Of a stretch of DNA of 64,000 bases, positions 16,956 through 24,868 are shown piece by piece; position 1 is the stretch's first letter; every line of letters starts with the position of its first letter. Location: NCBI RefSeq assembly GCF_003710805.1, contig NZ_RHHB01000014.1:1-64000 (forward strand), given 5' to 3'. The DNA is from Agromyces tardus (lineage in GTDB: Bacteria > Actinomycetota > Actinomycetes > Actinomycetales > Microbacteriaceae). The translations under genes were made by a program, and so were the position numbers. Under the pieces are notes generated by a model. The model was not told the origin of the DNA. It did not search any database and was given only the letters and a program-made list of their open reading frames with translations.

Positions 16956-18269
16956 ATGCAGGAGCCACTCGGCGGACCGCTCTCGGGCGTGCGCGTCGCC
17001 GACTTCTCCCGCGTGCTCGCCGGGCCCTACGCCACCATGATGCTCGCCGATTTCGGCGCCGACGTGATCAAGGTCGAATCGCCCGCGGGCGACGACACGC
17101 GCCAGTGGCTCCCGCCTGTCGACGAGGCCGGCCGCTCCACGTACTTCGGCAGCGTCAACCGCAACAAGCGGTCGGTCGTGCTCGACCTCGCGGATGCCGC
17201 GGGGCTCGCCGAGGCGCGCCGGCTCGCGACATCCGCCGACGTCGTCATCGAGAACTTCCGCCCCGGCGTCATGGACCGCTTCGAGCTCGACTACGCCCAC
17301 GTGCGCGCCGGGAACCCCGGTGTCGTGTACTGCTCGATCACGGGGTTCGGCACGGGCGAGGGCGCCTCGCTCGCCGGGTACGACCTGCTCGTGCAGGCCG
17401 TCGGGGGGCTCATGAGCATCACGGGGGAGCCCGACGGCGAGCCGAGCAAGGTCGGGGTGGCACTCGTCGACGTGCTCACCGGCCAGAACGCCGTCGCCGG
17501 CATCCTGCTCGCGCTGCGCGAGCGCGAGCGCACGGGGCAGGGCCAGCTCGTCGAGGTCAACCTGCTGCAGAGCCTGCTCTCGGCGCTCACCAACCAGGCC
17601 TCGTCGACGCTCGCCACGGGCGTGCCGCCCCGCCGGCTCGGCAACGAGCATCCGAGCATCGCGCCGTACGCGGTGTTCCACGCCGCCGACCGCCCGCTCG
17701 TGATCGCCGTGGGCAACGACAAGCAGTTCCGGGCGCTCGCCGAGGTGCTGGGCGCCCCCCGTCGGTCGAGTAGTGCGCGGAGCGAGCGTATCGAGACCAC
17801 GGAGGGTCTCGATACGGCCCTGGCGGGCCTACTCGACCGGCGGGTCGGGCTCGCCGACGACCCGCGCTTCGCCTCCAACACCGACCGGGTCGCGCATCGC
17901 GCCGAGCTTCGGGCGGCCATCGAGGCGGCGCTCGCCGCGGCATCCGCGGCGCACTGGGTCGACGCCCTGGCGCGCGCCGGGGTGCCCGCGGGGCTCGTGA
18001 ACGACGTGGCCGAGGCGATCGCGTTCGCCGAGGGGCTCGGACTCGAGCCGGTGGCCGAGATCGCGGCGGGGGATGACGCGGGGGCGGGGGGTCTCGAGAC
18101 GCTCGCTGCGCTCGCTCCTCGACCCGCACAGGGCGCCGCTCCTCGACCCGCACACGTGCATCGCTCGATCGCGAACCCGATCGGGCTGTCCGCGTCCCGA
18201 CCCCGCTACCGCGCCGCGCCGCCCGCCCTGGGCGAGCACGACGGCGCCGACTGGCTCCCACGAGCATGA
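16956..18269 (+). CDS. Class III (CaiB/BaiF) CoA-transferase interrupted in frame by hairpin elements
   Basis: A 437-residue family III CoA-transferase. Features are SGVRVADFSRVLAGPYATMM, the KVESPAGDDTR segment, SVNRNKRSVVLDL, and GYDLLVQAVGGLMSITGEP, where the catalytic Asp lies in the family. Linked to a GcdH-like gene it is a candidate succinyl-CoA:glutarate CoA-transferase. Bases 17763-17840 are a complete hairpin element of 78 bp that adds 26 codons (about residues 270-295) where relatives continue straight into RVGLADDPRF. A degenerate arm also lies at 18090-18152. The start ATG follows GAAGGCGG. Confidence 0.85.
   Translation: MQEPLGGPLSGVRVADFSRVLAGPYATMMLADFGADVIKVESPAGDDTRQWLPPVDEAGRSTYFGSVNRNKRSVVLDLADAAGLAEARRLATSADVVIENFRPGVMDRFELDYAHVRAGNPGVVYCSITGFGTGEGASLAGYDLLVQAVGGLMSITGEPDGEPSKVGVALVDVLTGQNAVAGILLALRERERTGQGQLVEVNLLQSLLSALTNQASSTLATGVPPRRLGNEHPSIAPYAVFHAADRPLVIAVGNDKQFRALAEVLGAPRRSSSARSERIETTEGLDTALAGLLDRRVGLADDPRFASNTDRVAHRAELRAAIEAALAAASAAHWVDALARAGVPAGLVNDVAEAIAFAEGLGLEPVAEIAAGDDAGAGGLETLAALAPRPAQGAAPRPAHVHRSIANPIGLSASRPRYRAAPPALGEHDGADWLPRA
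17763..17840. repeat. Hairpin element inserted in frame in the CoA-transferase gene
   Basis: Left arm CGGTCGAGTAG...TATCGAGACC and right arm GGTCTCGATACGGCC...CTACTCGACCGG, the same element that elsewhere lies between genes. At 78 bp it keeps the frame and encodes a polar, Ser/Arg-rich stretch (RRSSSARSERIETTEGLDTA). No stop codon arises in this frame and phase. Confidence 0.85.
18090..18152. repeat. Degenerate hairpin-element arms in the CoA-transferase 3' region
   Basis: GGTCTCGAGACGCTCGCTGC...CTCCTCGACCCGCAC followed by a second shorter CGCCGCTCCTCGACCCGCAC. Both resemble right arms of the dispersed element. They encode the Ala/Pro-rich stretch LETLAALAPRPAQGAAPRPA, which is atypical for the family. 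Confidence 0.6.
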
Positions 18270-18283
18270 CCGAAAGGACCACC

Positions 18284-19492
18284 ATGACCGCACCGACCGT
18301 CACCGCACCCCGCATCGACGCGGTGTTCGACCTCGACGCCCTCCTCAGCGACGAGGAGCGCGAGTGGCGCGACCGCGCGCGCCGCTTCGCGCAGGAGCGC
18401 ATCCTCCCGGTGATCGAGCAGGACTTCGAGGACAAGCACTTCCGGAAGGAGCTCGTGCGCGAGGCCGGCGAGCTCGGCTTCCTCGGCATGCACCTCGCGG
18501 GCTACGGCTGCGCGGGCGCGAGCGCCGTGAGCTACGGCCTCGTGTGCCTCGAGCTCGAGGCCGCCGACTCGGGCTGGCGCACCTTCGTGTCGGTGCAGGG
18601 GTCGCTCGCGATGAGCTCGATCCACAAGTACGGCTCCGAGGAGCAGAAGCAGCGCTGGCTGCCGGGCATGGCGACGGGCGAGCTCATCGGATGCTTCGCC
18701 CTCACCGAGCCGCAGGGCGGCAGCGATCCCGCCGCCATGACCACGGTCGCGCGCCGCGACGGCGACGGCTGGGTGCTCGACGGCGCGAAGCGCTGGATCG
18801 GCCTCGCCTCGCTCGCCGACGTCGCCGTCGTGTGGGCGCGCGTCGAGGACCCGTCGGGCGCGTACGGGCAGGGCGCCCACGCGATCCGCGGCTTCCTCGT
18901 TCCCACCTCCACCCCGGGCTTCACCGCCACCCCCATCGACGGCAAGCTCGCGATGCGCGCGTCGGTGCAGTGCGACATCACGTTCGAGGGCGTGCGGCTC
19001 GACGCCGACGCGATCCTGCCCGGGGCATCCGGACTCTCTGGGCCCTTCGGCTGCCTCAACGAGGCGCGCTACGGCATCGTGTGGGGCGCGATGGGCGCCG
19101 CCCGCTCGTGCCTCGAGGCGGCGCTCGAGCGCTCGGTGACCCGCGAGGTCTTCGGCAAGCCGATCGGCGCGAACCAGCTCATCCAGGCGAAGCTCGCCGA
19201 CATGTTCCTCGAGGTCGAGAAGGGCGTGCTGCTCGCCCTGCACCTCGGCCGCCTCAAGGAGCGCGGCGCGCTCACGCCCGCGCAGATCTCGGTGGGCAAG
19301 CTCAACAGTGTGCGCGAGGCGCTGCAGATCGCGCACGAGGCGCGCGCGATCCTCGCGGGCGACGGCATCACCGACGCGTGGCCCGTCATGCGGCACGCCG
19401 CGAACCTCGAGGCGGTGCGCACCTACGAGGGCACCGACGAGATCCACCAGCTCATCCTCGGCCGGGCCCTCACCGGGCTCAACGCGTTCTGA
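18284..19492 (+). CDS. gcdH: Acyl-CoA dehydrogenase, glutaryl-CoA dehydrogenase type
   Basis: A 402-residue FAD acyl-CoA dehydrogenase. It has the FALTEPQGGSDPAAM flavin/substrate segment, GWVLDGAKRWIGLASLADVAVVWARV as in glutaryl-CoA dehydrogenases, and YEGTDEIHQLILGRALTGLNAF with the catalytic Glu of that subfamily. It would convert glutaryl-CoA to crotonyl-CoA and CO2. ATG 18284 has GAAAGG 6 bases upstream and is preferred to the ATG overlapping the CoA-transferase stop (18266). It is cotranscribed with the CoA-transferase, the usual pairing for glutarate breakdown. Substrate is inferred. Confidence 0.85.
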   Translation: MTAPTVTAPRIDAVFDLDALLSDEEREWRDRARRFAQERILPVIEQDFEDKHFRKELVREAGELGFLGMHLAGYGCAGASAVSYGLVCLELEAADSGWRTFVSVQGSLAMSSIHKYGSEEQKQRWLPGMATGELIGCFALTEPQGGSDPAAMTTVARRDGDGWVLDGAKRWIGLASLADVAVVWARVEDPSGAYGQGAHAIRGFLVPTSTPGFTATPIDGKLAMRASVQCDITFEGVRLDADAILPGASGLSGPFGCLNEARYGIVWGAMGAARSCLEAALERSVTREVFGKPIGANQLIQAKLADMFLEVEKGVLLALHLGRLKERGALTPAQISVGKLNSVREALQIAHEARAILAGDGITDAWPVMRHAANLEAVRTYEGTDEIHQLILGRALTGLNAF

Positions 19493-19503
19493 GGGGAACG
19501 GCC

Positions 19504-21003
19504 GTGAGCGAATCCAGGACGGGTCAGCGGGCGGATGCCGCCGCCGAGCCGACGGCCGCGTCGGTGACGGATGCCGCGACCGACGTCGACCGCGCCGTGC
19601 GGGACGCTGCGGCATCCGGACTCGACCGTGCGTCGCGCGACGACCGCGCCCGCTGGCTCACCGCGATCGCCGACGCCCTCGAGGCCGCCCGCGACGAGCT
19701 CATGGCGATCGCCCGCGAGGAGACCCATCTGTCGGAGGCGCGCCTGAACGGCGAGGTCGGCCGTACCGCGACCCAGCTGCGCTTCTTCGCCGGCGTGGTG
19801 CGCGAGGGCTCGTACCTCGAGGCGACGCTCGACTCGCCCGACCGCTCGCTCGTGCCGCCCCGGCCCGACCTGCGGCGCATGCTGCGGCCGCTCGGCGTCG
19901 TGGGCGTGTTCGGGGCCTCGAACTTCCCGTTCGCCTTCTCGGTGCTCGGCAACGACACCGCCTCCGCGCTCGCCGCGGGGTGCCCGGTGGTCGCGAAGGC
20001 GCACCCGGGGCATCCGCGGCTCTCGCGGCGCACGGTCGAGGTCGCGCGCGACGCACTCGCGGCGGCGGGCGGACCGGAGTCGGCCGTGACCCTCGTCGAA
20101 GGGCTCGACGCGGGCGTGGCGCTCGTGACGGATCCGCTCGTGACCGCGGTGGGCTTCACCGGGTCCACGCGCGGCGGACGTGCGCTGTTCGACCTCGCCG
20201 CGGCGCGCCCGGCACCCATCCCGTTCTACGGGGAGCTCGGCTCCATCAACCCCGTGGTGGTCACCCGGGCAGCCGCAACCGCCGACGTCGACGGCATCGC
20301 CGCGGGCCTCGCCGGCTCGTTCACGCGCGACGGCGGTCAGTACTGCACCAAGCCGGGGCTCGTGCTCGTGCCTGCCGGGGCCGGCTTCGAGGACGCGCTC
20401 GCCGGCTCGCTCGCCGGCGCGGCACCGCAGCGGCTGCTCACCGAGGGCATCGCGGCGGCCTTCGACCGAGGGGCCGGAGCCATCGCCGAGCGCGACGACG
20501 TCGAGGTGGTCTTCCGCGGCGAGGCGACGGATGCCGCGGCGCCCGTCGTGATCGCCACCTCGGCCGTCGCGTTCGCGCACGCACACGAGGCCTTCCTCGA
20601 GGAGCACTTCGGCCCGCTGACCGTGCTCGTGCGCTACGACGGCGACGACGAGCTCGCGGACGCGCTCCGCGTGCTCGAGGGCTCGCTCACCGCGTCGATC
20701 CAGCACGCGCCGGGCGAGGACGTCGGGCCGCTCGCAGAGGCGCTCGGCCGCATCTCGGGCCGCCTCGTCTTCAACGGCTGGCCCACGGGCGTCGCCATCG
20801 CGTGGGCGCAGCACCACGGCGGATCATGGCCCGCGACGACGGCCTCGGTGCACACGTCGGTCGGGGCGACCGCCATCCGCCGCTGGCTCACCCCGATCGC
20901 CTACCAGGACGCGCCCGCGGCCGTGCTGCCGCCCGAGCTCGCCGACGGCAACCCGCTCGGCGTGCCACGCCGTGAGGACGGCGTGCTCGTCGCCGCCCGC
21001 TGA
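19504..21003 (+). CDS. Aldehyde dehydrogenase (2,5-dioxovalerate/ketoglutarate-semialdehyde type)
   Basis: A 499-residue NADP-type aldehyde dehydrogenase. It has VFGASNFPFAFSVLGND, GFTGSTRGGRALFDLAA, ELGSINPVVV with the general-base Glu, and GGQYCTKPGLV with the catalytic Cys. This set is typical of alpha-ketoglutaric semialdehyde dehydrogenases, while the gene context suggests another semialdehyde acid is possible. The GTG start lies 11 bases after the gcdH stop behind GAGGGG, so it is in the same operon. The first 50 residues are an Ala-rich extension. Confidence 0.8.
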   Translation: MSESRTGQRADAAAEPTAASVTDAATDVDRAVRDAAASGLDRASRDDRARWLTAIADALEAARDELMAIAREETHLSEARLNGEVGRTATQLRFFAGVVREGSYLEATLDSPDRSLVPPRPDLRRMLRPLGVVGVFGASNFPFAFSVLGNDTASALAAGCPVVAKAHPGHPRLSRRTVEVARDALAAAGGPESAVTLVEGLDAGVALVTDPLVTAVGFTGSTRGGRALFDLAAARPAPIPFYGELGSINPVVVTRAAATADVDGIAAGLAGSFTRDGGQYCTKPGLVLVPAGAGFEDALAGSLAGAAPQRLLTEGIAAAFDRGAGAIAERDDVEVVFRGEATDAAAPVVIATSAVAFAHAHEAFLEEHFGPLTVLVRYDGDDELADALRVLEGSLTASIQHAPGEDVGPLAEALGRISGRLVFNGWPTGVAIAWAQHHGGSWPATTASVHTSVGATAIRRWLTPIAYQDAPAAVLPPELADGNPLGVPRREDGVLVAAR

Positions 21004-21022
21004 GTCGACCCGGGAACGTCGA

Positions 21023-21056
21023 AGGCCGGCGCCACGCGCGAGCGCGGCGCCGGCCT
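21023..21056. terminator. Bidirectional terminator
   Basis: Eleven-base perfect arms AGGCCGGCGCC/GGCGCCGGCCT with a 12-base loop, placed between two convergent genes (aldehyde dehydrogenase and small membrane protein). Confidence 0.75.
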
Positions 21057-21077
21057 CTCGCTCGACCGGAGCCCGGG

Positions 21078-21404
21078 TCAGTTGATGCCGGGGATGATCA
21101 CCCAGTGGTTCACGAGGACCAGCCAGATGGCGATCACCACGATCGCGGCGATCGTGAGCCCGCGACCGGTGCGACCGCCGGCGAACAGGGCGACGACCAG
21201 TGCGATGAGGGTGGCGACGCCGAGCACCACCGAGCCCCAGGGGACGGGCACGAAGAACGACAGGATGAACAGCGCGGCGACGATGATCTCGATGACGCCG
21301 ACGATCGTGCTGCCGCCGCGTGCGCGAAGGCGCCAGATTCCGTCGACGAGCGCGAGGACGCCGCCGATGATGCCGAAGATGACGAGCAGGCTGAAAGTGA
21401 TCAC
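21078..21404 (-). CDS. Small four-helix membrane protein
   Basis: A 108-residue protein with four hydrophobic helices, separated by short Arg-containing turns (WRLRARGGS and AGGRTGRG). It resembles small membrane proteins of unknown function common in Microbacteriaceae; no specific family motif is claimed. The GTG start at 21404 has GAAGGA 6 bases upstream, and the extended upstream frame has no membrane or domain character. Confidence 0.65.
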   Translation of the reverse strand: MITFSLLVIFGIIGGVLALVDGIWRLRARGGSTIVGVIEIIVAALFILSFFVPVPWGSVVLGVATLIALVVALFAGGRTGRGLTIAAIVVIAIWLVLVNHWVIIPGIN

Positions 21405-21720
21405 GTGGATTCCTTCGGTTGGTGTGGGGGGCACCGCGACGGGGGAGAGGACTCCCTCGACCGCGCTCAGCCTAGCGACGCGGTGGATTCCGCGTCGAGG
21501 GTTGCGCTCGCGCCATCCGAACGTGTATGCCGCGGAGGGAATGCTGGCGGAGCGGGTGCGAAATCCACGGATCGGGGAATGGAAACAGGGCGTCATCCGG
21601 TTTCACCCCGTGGCCGTCGGCGTGATGGACTCGTCCCCGCCGGGCGACGGACCGAAGCCACGGCACATCCGCCGACATCGCACGACCGATGTCACCGACA
21701 TCCGAAACGGAGCACCATCC
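21405..21720. other. 316-bp divergent intergenic region
   Basis: Lies between the small membrane protein gene and the ABC transporter operon and must hold both promoters. I find no convincing -35/-10 pair, RNA gene or riboswitch; only short weak inverted repeats (for example GAAAC near 21582 and GTTTC near 21600) are visible. Confidence 0.4.
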
Positions 21721-22536
21721 ATGCCTCGCACCCGCACCCTGCTCGGCCTCGCCGCCGCATCCGCCGCCGTCATCGCCCTCGCCGCCTGCTCGTCGGGCAC
21801 CTCCGGGTCGGCAGGCAGCACGGATGCCGCGGGCGACGAGTACGGGCTCGTGACCGCGGGCACCCTCACCGTCGCCACCGAGGGCACCTACCGTCCCTTC
21901 AGCTACCACGAGGACGGATCGGGCGACCTCGTCGGCTACGACGTGGAGATCGCCGAGGCGGTGGCCGACGAGCTCGGGCTCGACATCGAGTTCCAGGAGA
22001 CCCAGTGGGACGCGATCTTCGCGGGTCTCGACGCCGGCCGCTTCGACGTGATCGCGAACCAGGTGTCGATCAACCCGGAGCGCGAGAAGCAGTACCTCTT
22101 CAGCCAGCCCTACACCGTCTCGCCCGGCGTCATCGTCGTGAAGCAGGGCGACTCCTCGATCTCGTCGTTCGACGACCTCGCGGGCAAGACCACCGCGCAG
22201 TCGCTCACGAGCAACTGGTACGAGCTCGCCCAGGAGTCGGGCGCGAACGTCGAGGCCGTCGAGGGCTGGGCGCAGGCCGTCGCGCTGCTCGAGCAGGGCC
22301 GTGTCGACGCGACGATCAACGACAAGCTCACCTTCCTCGACTACGTGAACACCAACGGGGCCTCGGGCCTCGAGGTCGCGGCCGAGACCGACGACCCGTC
22401 GCTCAGCGCGCTCGCGTTCACGAAGGACAAGGAGTCGCTCGTCGCGGCGGTCGACGCGGCGCTCGCCGAGCTGCAGGCCGACGGCACGATCGCGAAGATC
22501 GGCGAGAAGTACTTCGGCGAGGACGTCTCGGAGTAG
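21721..22536 (+). CDS. Amino-acid ABC transporter substrate-binding lipoprotein
   Basis: A 271-residue family-3 solute-binding protein. A lipoprotein signal with lipobox ALAAC (Cys 23) is followed by the domain opening GTLTVATEGTYRPFSYHE, DLVGYDVEIAEAVADEL and WDAIFAGLDAGRFDVIANQVS, as in polar amino-acid/cystine binders. It captures the ligand outside the membrane for the permease and ATPase encoded next. First gene of a three-gene operon. Confidence 0.92.
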   Translation: MPRTRTLLGLAAASAAVIALAACSSGTSGSAGSTDAAGDEYGLVTAGTLTVATEGTYRPFSYHEDGSGDLVGYDVEIAEAVADELGLDIEFQETQWDAIFAGLDAGRFDVIANQVSINPEREKQYLFSQPYTVSPGVIVVKQGDSSISSFDDLAGKTTAQSLTSNWYELAQESGANVEAVEGWAQAVALLEQGRVDATINDKLTFLDYVNTNGASGLEVAAETDDPSLSALAFTKDKESLVAAVDAALAELQADGTIAKIGEKYFGEDVSE

Positions 22537-22538
22537 CC

Positions 22539-23204
22539 ATGTCCGAGGGCTGGCAGCTGTTCCTCGAGTCGTTCTGGCCCATCGTCTTGGGCGGACTCAC
22601 CGGCACGATCCCGCTCGCGCTCGCGTCGTTCGCGATCGGGCTCGTGATCGCCCTCGGCATCGCGCTCATGCGGCTGTCGGGCAATCGCGTCGTGTCGGGC
22701 ATCGCCCGGTTCTACGTGTCGGTGATCCGGGGAACGCCGCTGCTCGTGCAGCTCTTCGTGATCTTCTACGGACTGCCGTCGCTCGGCCTCGTGATCGACC
22801 CGTGGCCGAGCGCGATCATCGCGTTCTCGCTCAACGTCGGTGGCTACGGGGCCGAGATCATCCGCGCCGCGATCCTCTCGGTGCCCAAGGGCCAGTGGGA
22901 GGCCGGCTACACGATCGGGATGTCGCGGGGCACGACCCTGCGCCGCGTCATCCTGCCGCAGGCCGCGCGCGTCTCGGTGCCGCCGCTCTCGAACACCTTC
23001 ATCTCGCTCGTGAAGGACACCTCGCTCGCGTCGCTCATCCTCGTGACCGAGCTGTTCCGCGTCGCGCAGCAGATCGCCGCGTTCAGCCAGGAGTTCATGC
23101 TGCTCTACCTCGAGGCGGCGCTCATCTACTGGCTGTTCTGCCTCGTGCTCTCGAGCGGGCAGGGCATGATCGAGAAGAGGCTGGACCGCTATGTCGCACA
23201 CTGA
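22539..23204 (+). CDS. Amino-acid ABC transporter permease (HisM/TcyB type)
   Basis: A 221-residue membrane protein with about five helices. It has the family-specific [23 protein letters not shown] segment and the EAA-loop region [25 protein letters not shown] that contacts the ATPase. It starts 3 bases after the binding-protein stop and overlaps the ATPase gene by 14 bases, so all three are translated together. Confidence 0.93.
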   Translation: MSEGWQLFLESFWPIVLGGLTGTIPLALASFAIGLVIALGIALMRLSGNRVVSGIARFYVSVIRGTPLLVQLFVIFYGLPSLGLVIDPWPSAIIAFSLNVGGYGAEIIRAAILSVPKGQWEAGYTIGMSRGTTLRRVILPQAARVSVPPLSNTFISLVKDTSLASLILVTELFRVAQQIAAFSQEFMLLYLEAALIYWLFCLVLSSGQGMIEKRLDRYVAH

Positions 23205-23997
23205 CCCGCTGCAACCGCCGCACGCGAACGGCGACGAGACGACCGAGCTGCTCTCGGCACGCGGCATCCGCAAGTCGTTCGGCGACAACGTCGTGCTGCA
23301 GGGCATCGACTTCGGGGTGCGTCGCGGCGAGGTCGTCACCCTCATCGGGCCCAGCGGCTCGGGCAAGACCACCGTGCTGCGCTCGCTCAACGGCCTCGAG
23401 ACGCCGGATGCCGGCACGCTCGAGTTCGACGGCGGCCCCGCGATCGACTTCGCGCGGCCCGTCCCCCCGAAGCAGCGACTCGCGATGCGCGACCGCTCGG
23501 CGATGGTGTTCCAGCAGCACAACCTGTTCCCGCACCGGACGGTGCTCGAGAACGTCATCGAGGGCCCGGTGCGCGTGCAGCGGGTGCCGAAGGCGCGTGC
23601 GGTCGCCGAGGCCGAGGCGCTGCTCGAGCGGGTGGGGCTGGCCGAGAAGCGCGACGCGTACCCGCACGAGCTCTCGGGCGGGCAGCAGCAGCGCGTCGGC
23701 ATCGTGCGCGCCCTGGCCCTCAAGCCCGACCTGCTGCTCTTCGACGAGCCCACGAGCGCCCTCGACCCCGAGCTCGTGGGCGAGGTGCTGCACGTCATCA
23801 AGGAGCTCGCCGACGAGGGCTGGACGATGGTCGTGGTCACGCATGAGCTGAGCTTCGCGCGCCAGGCCGCCGACGAGGTGCTGTTCATGGACGGCGGCGT
23901 GATCGTGGAGCGCGGGGCTCCCGCCGACATCTTCACGAACCCGCGCGAGGAGCGCACCCGGCGATTCCTCGACCGCATCCTGCGGCCGCTCGACTAG
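23191..23997 (+). CDS. Amino-acid ABC transporter ATP-binding protein
   Basis: A 268-residue ATPase of the polar amino-acid uptake class. Walker A GPSGSGKT is at residues 53-60, the Q-loop is in [10 protein letters not shown], the signature is LSGGQQQRV and Walker [13 protein letters not shown], followed by the switch His in VVTHELSF. It powers import by the preceding permease and lipoprotein. The start ATG lies inside the permease gene. Confidence 0.95.
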   Translation: MSHTDPLQPPHANGDETTELLSARGIRKSFGDNVVLQGIDFGVRRGEVVTLIGPSGSGKTTVLRSLNGLETPDAGTLEFDGGPAIDFARPVPPKQRLAMRDRSAMVFQQHNLFPHRTVLENVIEGPVRVQRVPKARAVAEAEALLERVGLAEKRDAYPHELSGGQQQRVGIVRALALKPDLLLFDEPTSALDPELVGEVLHVIKELADEGWTMVVVTHELSFARQAADEVLFMDGGVIVERGAPADIFTNPREERTRRFLDRILRPLD

Positions 23998-24060
23998 CGG
24001 GAGCGGGCGCGCCGTCTCGCGACCAGCCGGCCGCCAGCCGCGACGGCGTACCGTGAGCAC

Positions 24061-24810
24061 ATGACCGCCAGCGCCCCCGGCTCCGCCGTCGGCGAGCGGG
24101 TGCGGGCGGAGGAGCGGGCGAGCGAGCTCGTGCCGGAGCCTGCCCGCGACCCACGGCGCGTGGCCCTCGGGGCGTTCCGGCTCGCGATCGCGGCGACCGA
24201 GGTGGTCGCCCTCATCGGCAACTTCACCTACGTGCTCGGCTTCCGCCTCTTCGCGACGGTGAACTTCTTCAGCTACTTCACCGTGCTGTCGGCCATGCTC
24301 GCCGTGGTCACGCTGCTCGTCGCCGCCTGGTACGCGATCCTGCGCCCACGGGACCCGGTGTTCCTCGGCGTCTTCCGCACGATGGTCACGGTCTACCTCG
24401 TGGTGTCGGGCATCGTGTTCGGCCTCATCGTGGCGCAGGCGTCGAGTGTCGACTACCGCGTCGACGTGCCGTGGTCGGACACGCTCCTGCACTTCGTCGT
24501 GCCGGCGCTCGCCCTCATCGCCTGGACGGTCGACGCCGTGATCGCCGTGAACCCGCCGGTGCCCTGGGCGACCGTCGGCTGGGTGCTCGTGATCCCGACG
24601 ATCTGGCTCGTCTACACGCTCCTGCGCGGCGCCGACGTGGGCTGGTACCCCTACTTCTTCCTCGATGAGACGCAGGTGGGCGGCTTCCCGGGCGTCATCG
24701 GCTACTGCGCCGTCGTGCTCGCGATCTTCGTGGCGGTCACCGCAGTGCTCGTGGCCGTGCACCGCGGGTTCGCCCGCAGGGCGGTGCGCCGAGCGGATGC
24801 CACGGCCTGA
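24061..24810 (+). CDS. Pr6Pr-family membrane protein, copy 1
   Basis: A 249-residue protein with six membrane helices and the Pr6Pr signatures NFFSYFTVLSAM, VPWSDTLLHFVVPALALIAW and a WYPYFFLDE segment near the last loop. Function is unknown; the family is distantly related to FAR-17a/AIG1-like proteins. A second member lies at 58308-59081. The ATG at 24061 starts after a short gap following the ABC operon; the first 35 residues are polar and cytoplasmic. Confidence 0.8.
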   Translation: MTASAPGSAVGERVRAEERASELVPEPARDPRRVALGAFRLAIAATEVVALIGNFTYVLGFRLFATVNFFSYFTVLSAMLAVVTLLVAAWYAILRPRDPVFLGVFRTMVTVYLVVSGIVFGLIVAQASSVDYRVDVPWSDTLLHFVVPALALIAWTVDAVIAVNPPVPWATVGWVLVIPTIWLVYTLLRGADVGWYPYFFLDETQVGGFPGVIGYCAVVLAIFVAVTAVLVAVHRGFARRAVRRADATA

Positions 24811-24868
24811 CGTCGTCGCGTTCGGTTCCGGCCGGGTCGCGGTGCTGCTCCCGCGTTCGCACCGGCGT

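Noticed and set aside
18073-19500. Long open frame overlapping the CoA-transferase and gcdH genes
   Set aside because: It is a GC-rich shadow frame (Arg/Ala/Gly-rich nonsense) of genes with clear domain matches in other frames. Only its last part, from 19504, is a real gene.
21405-21720. Riboswitch before the amino-acid ABC operon
   Set aside because: I looked for SAM- or glycine-type conserved cores and found none; only weak hairpins.
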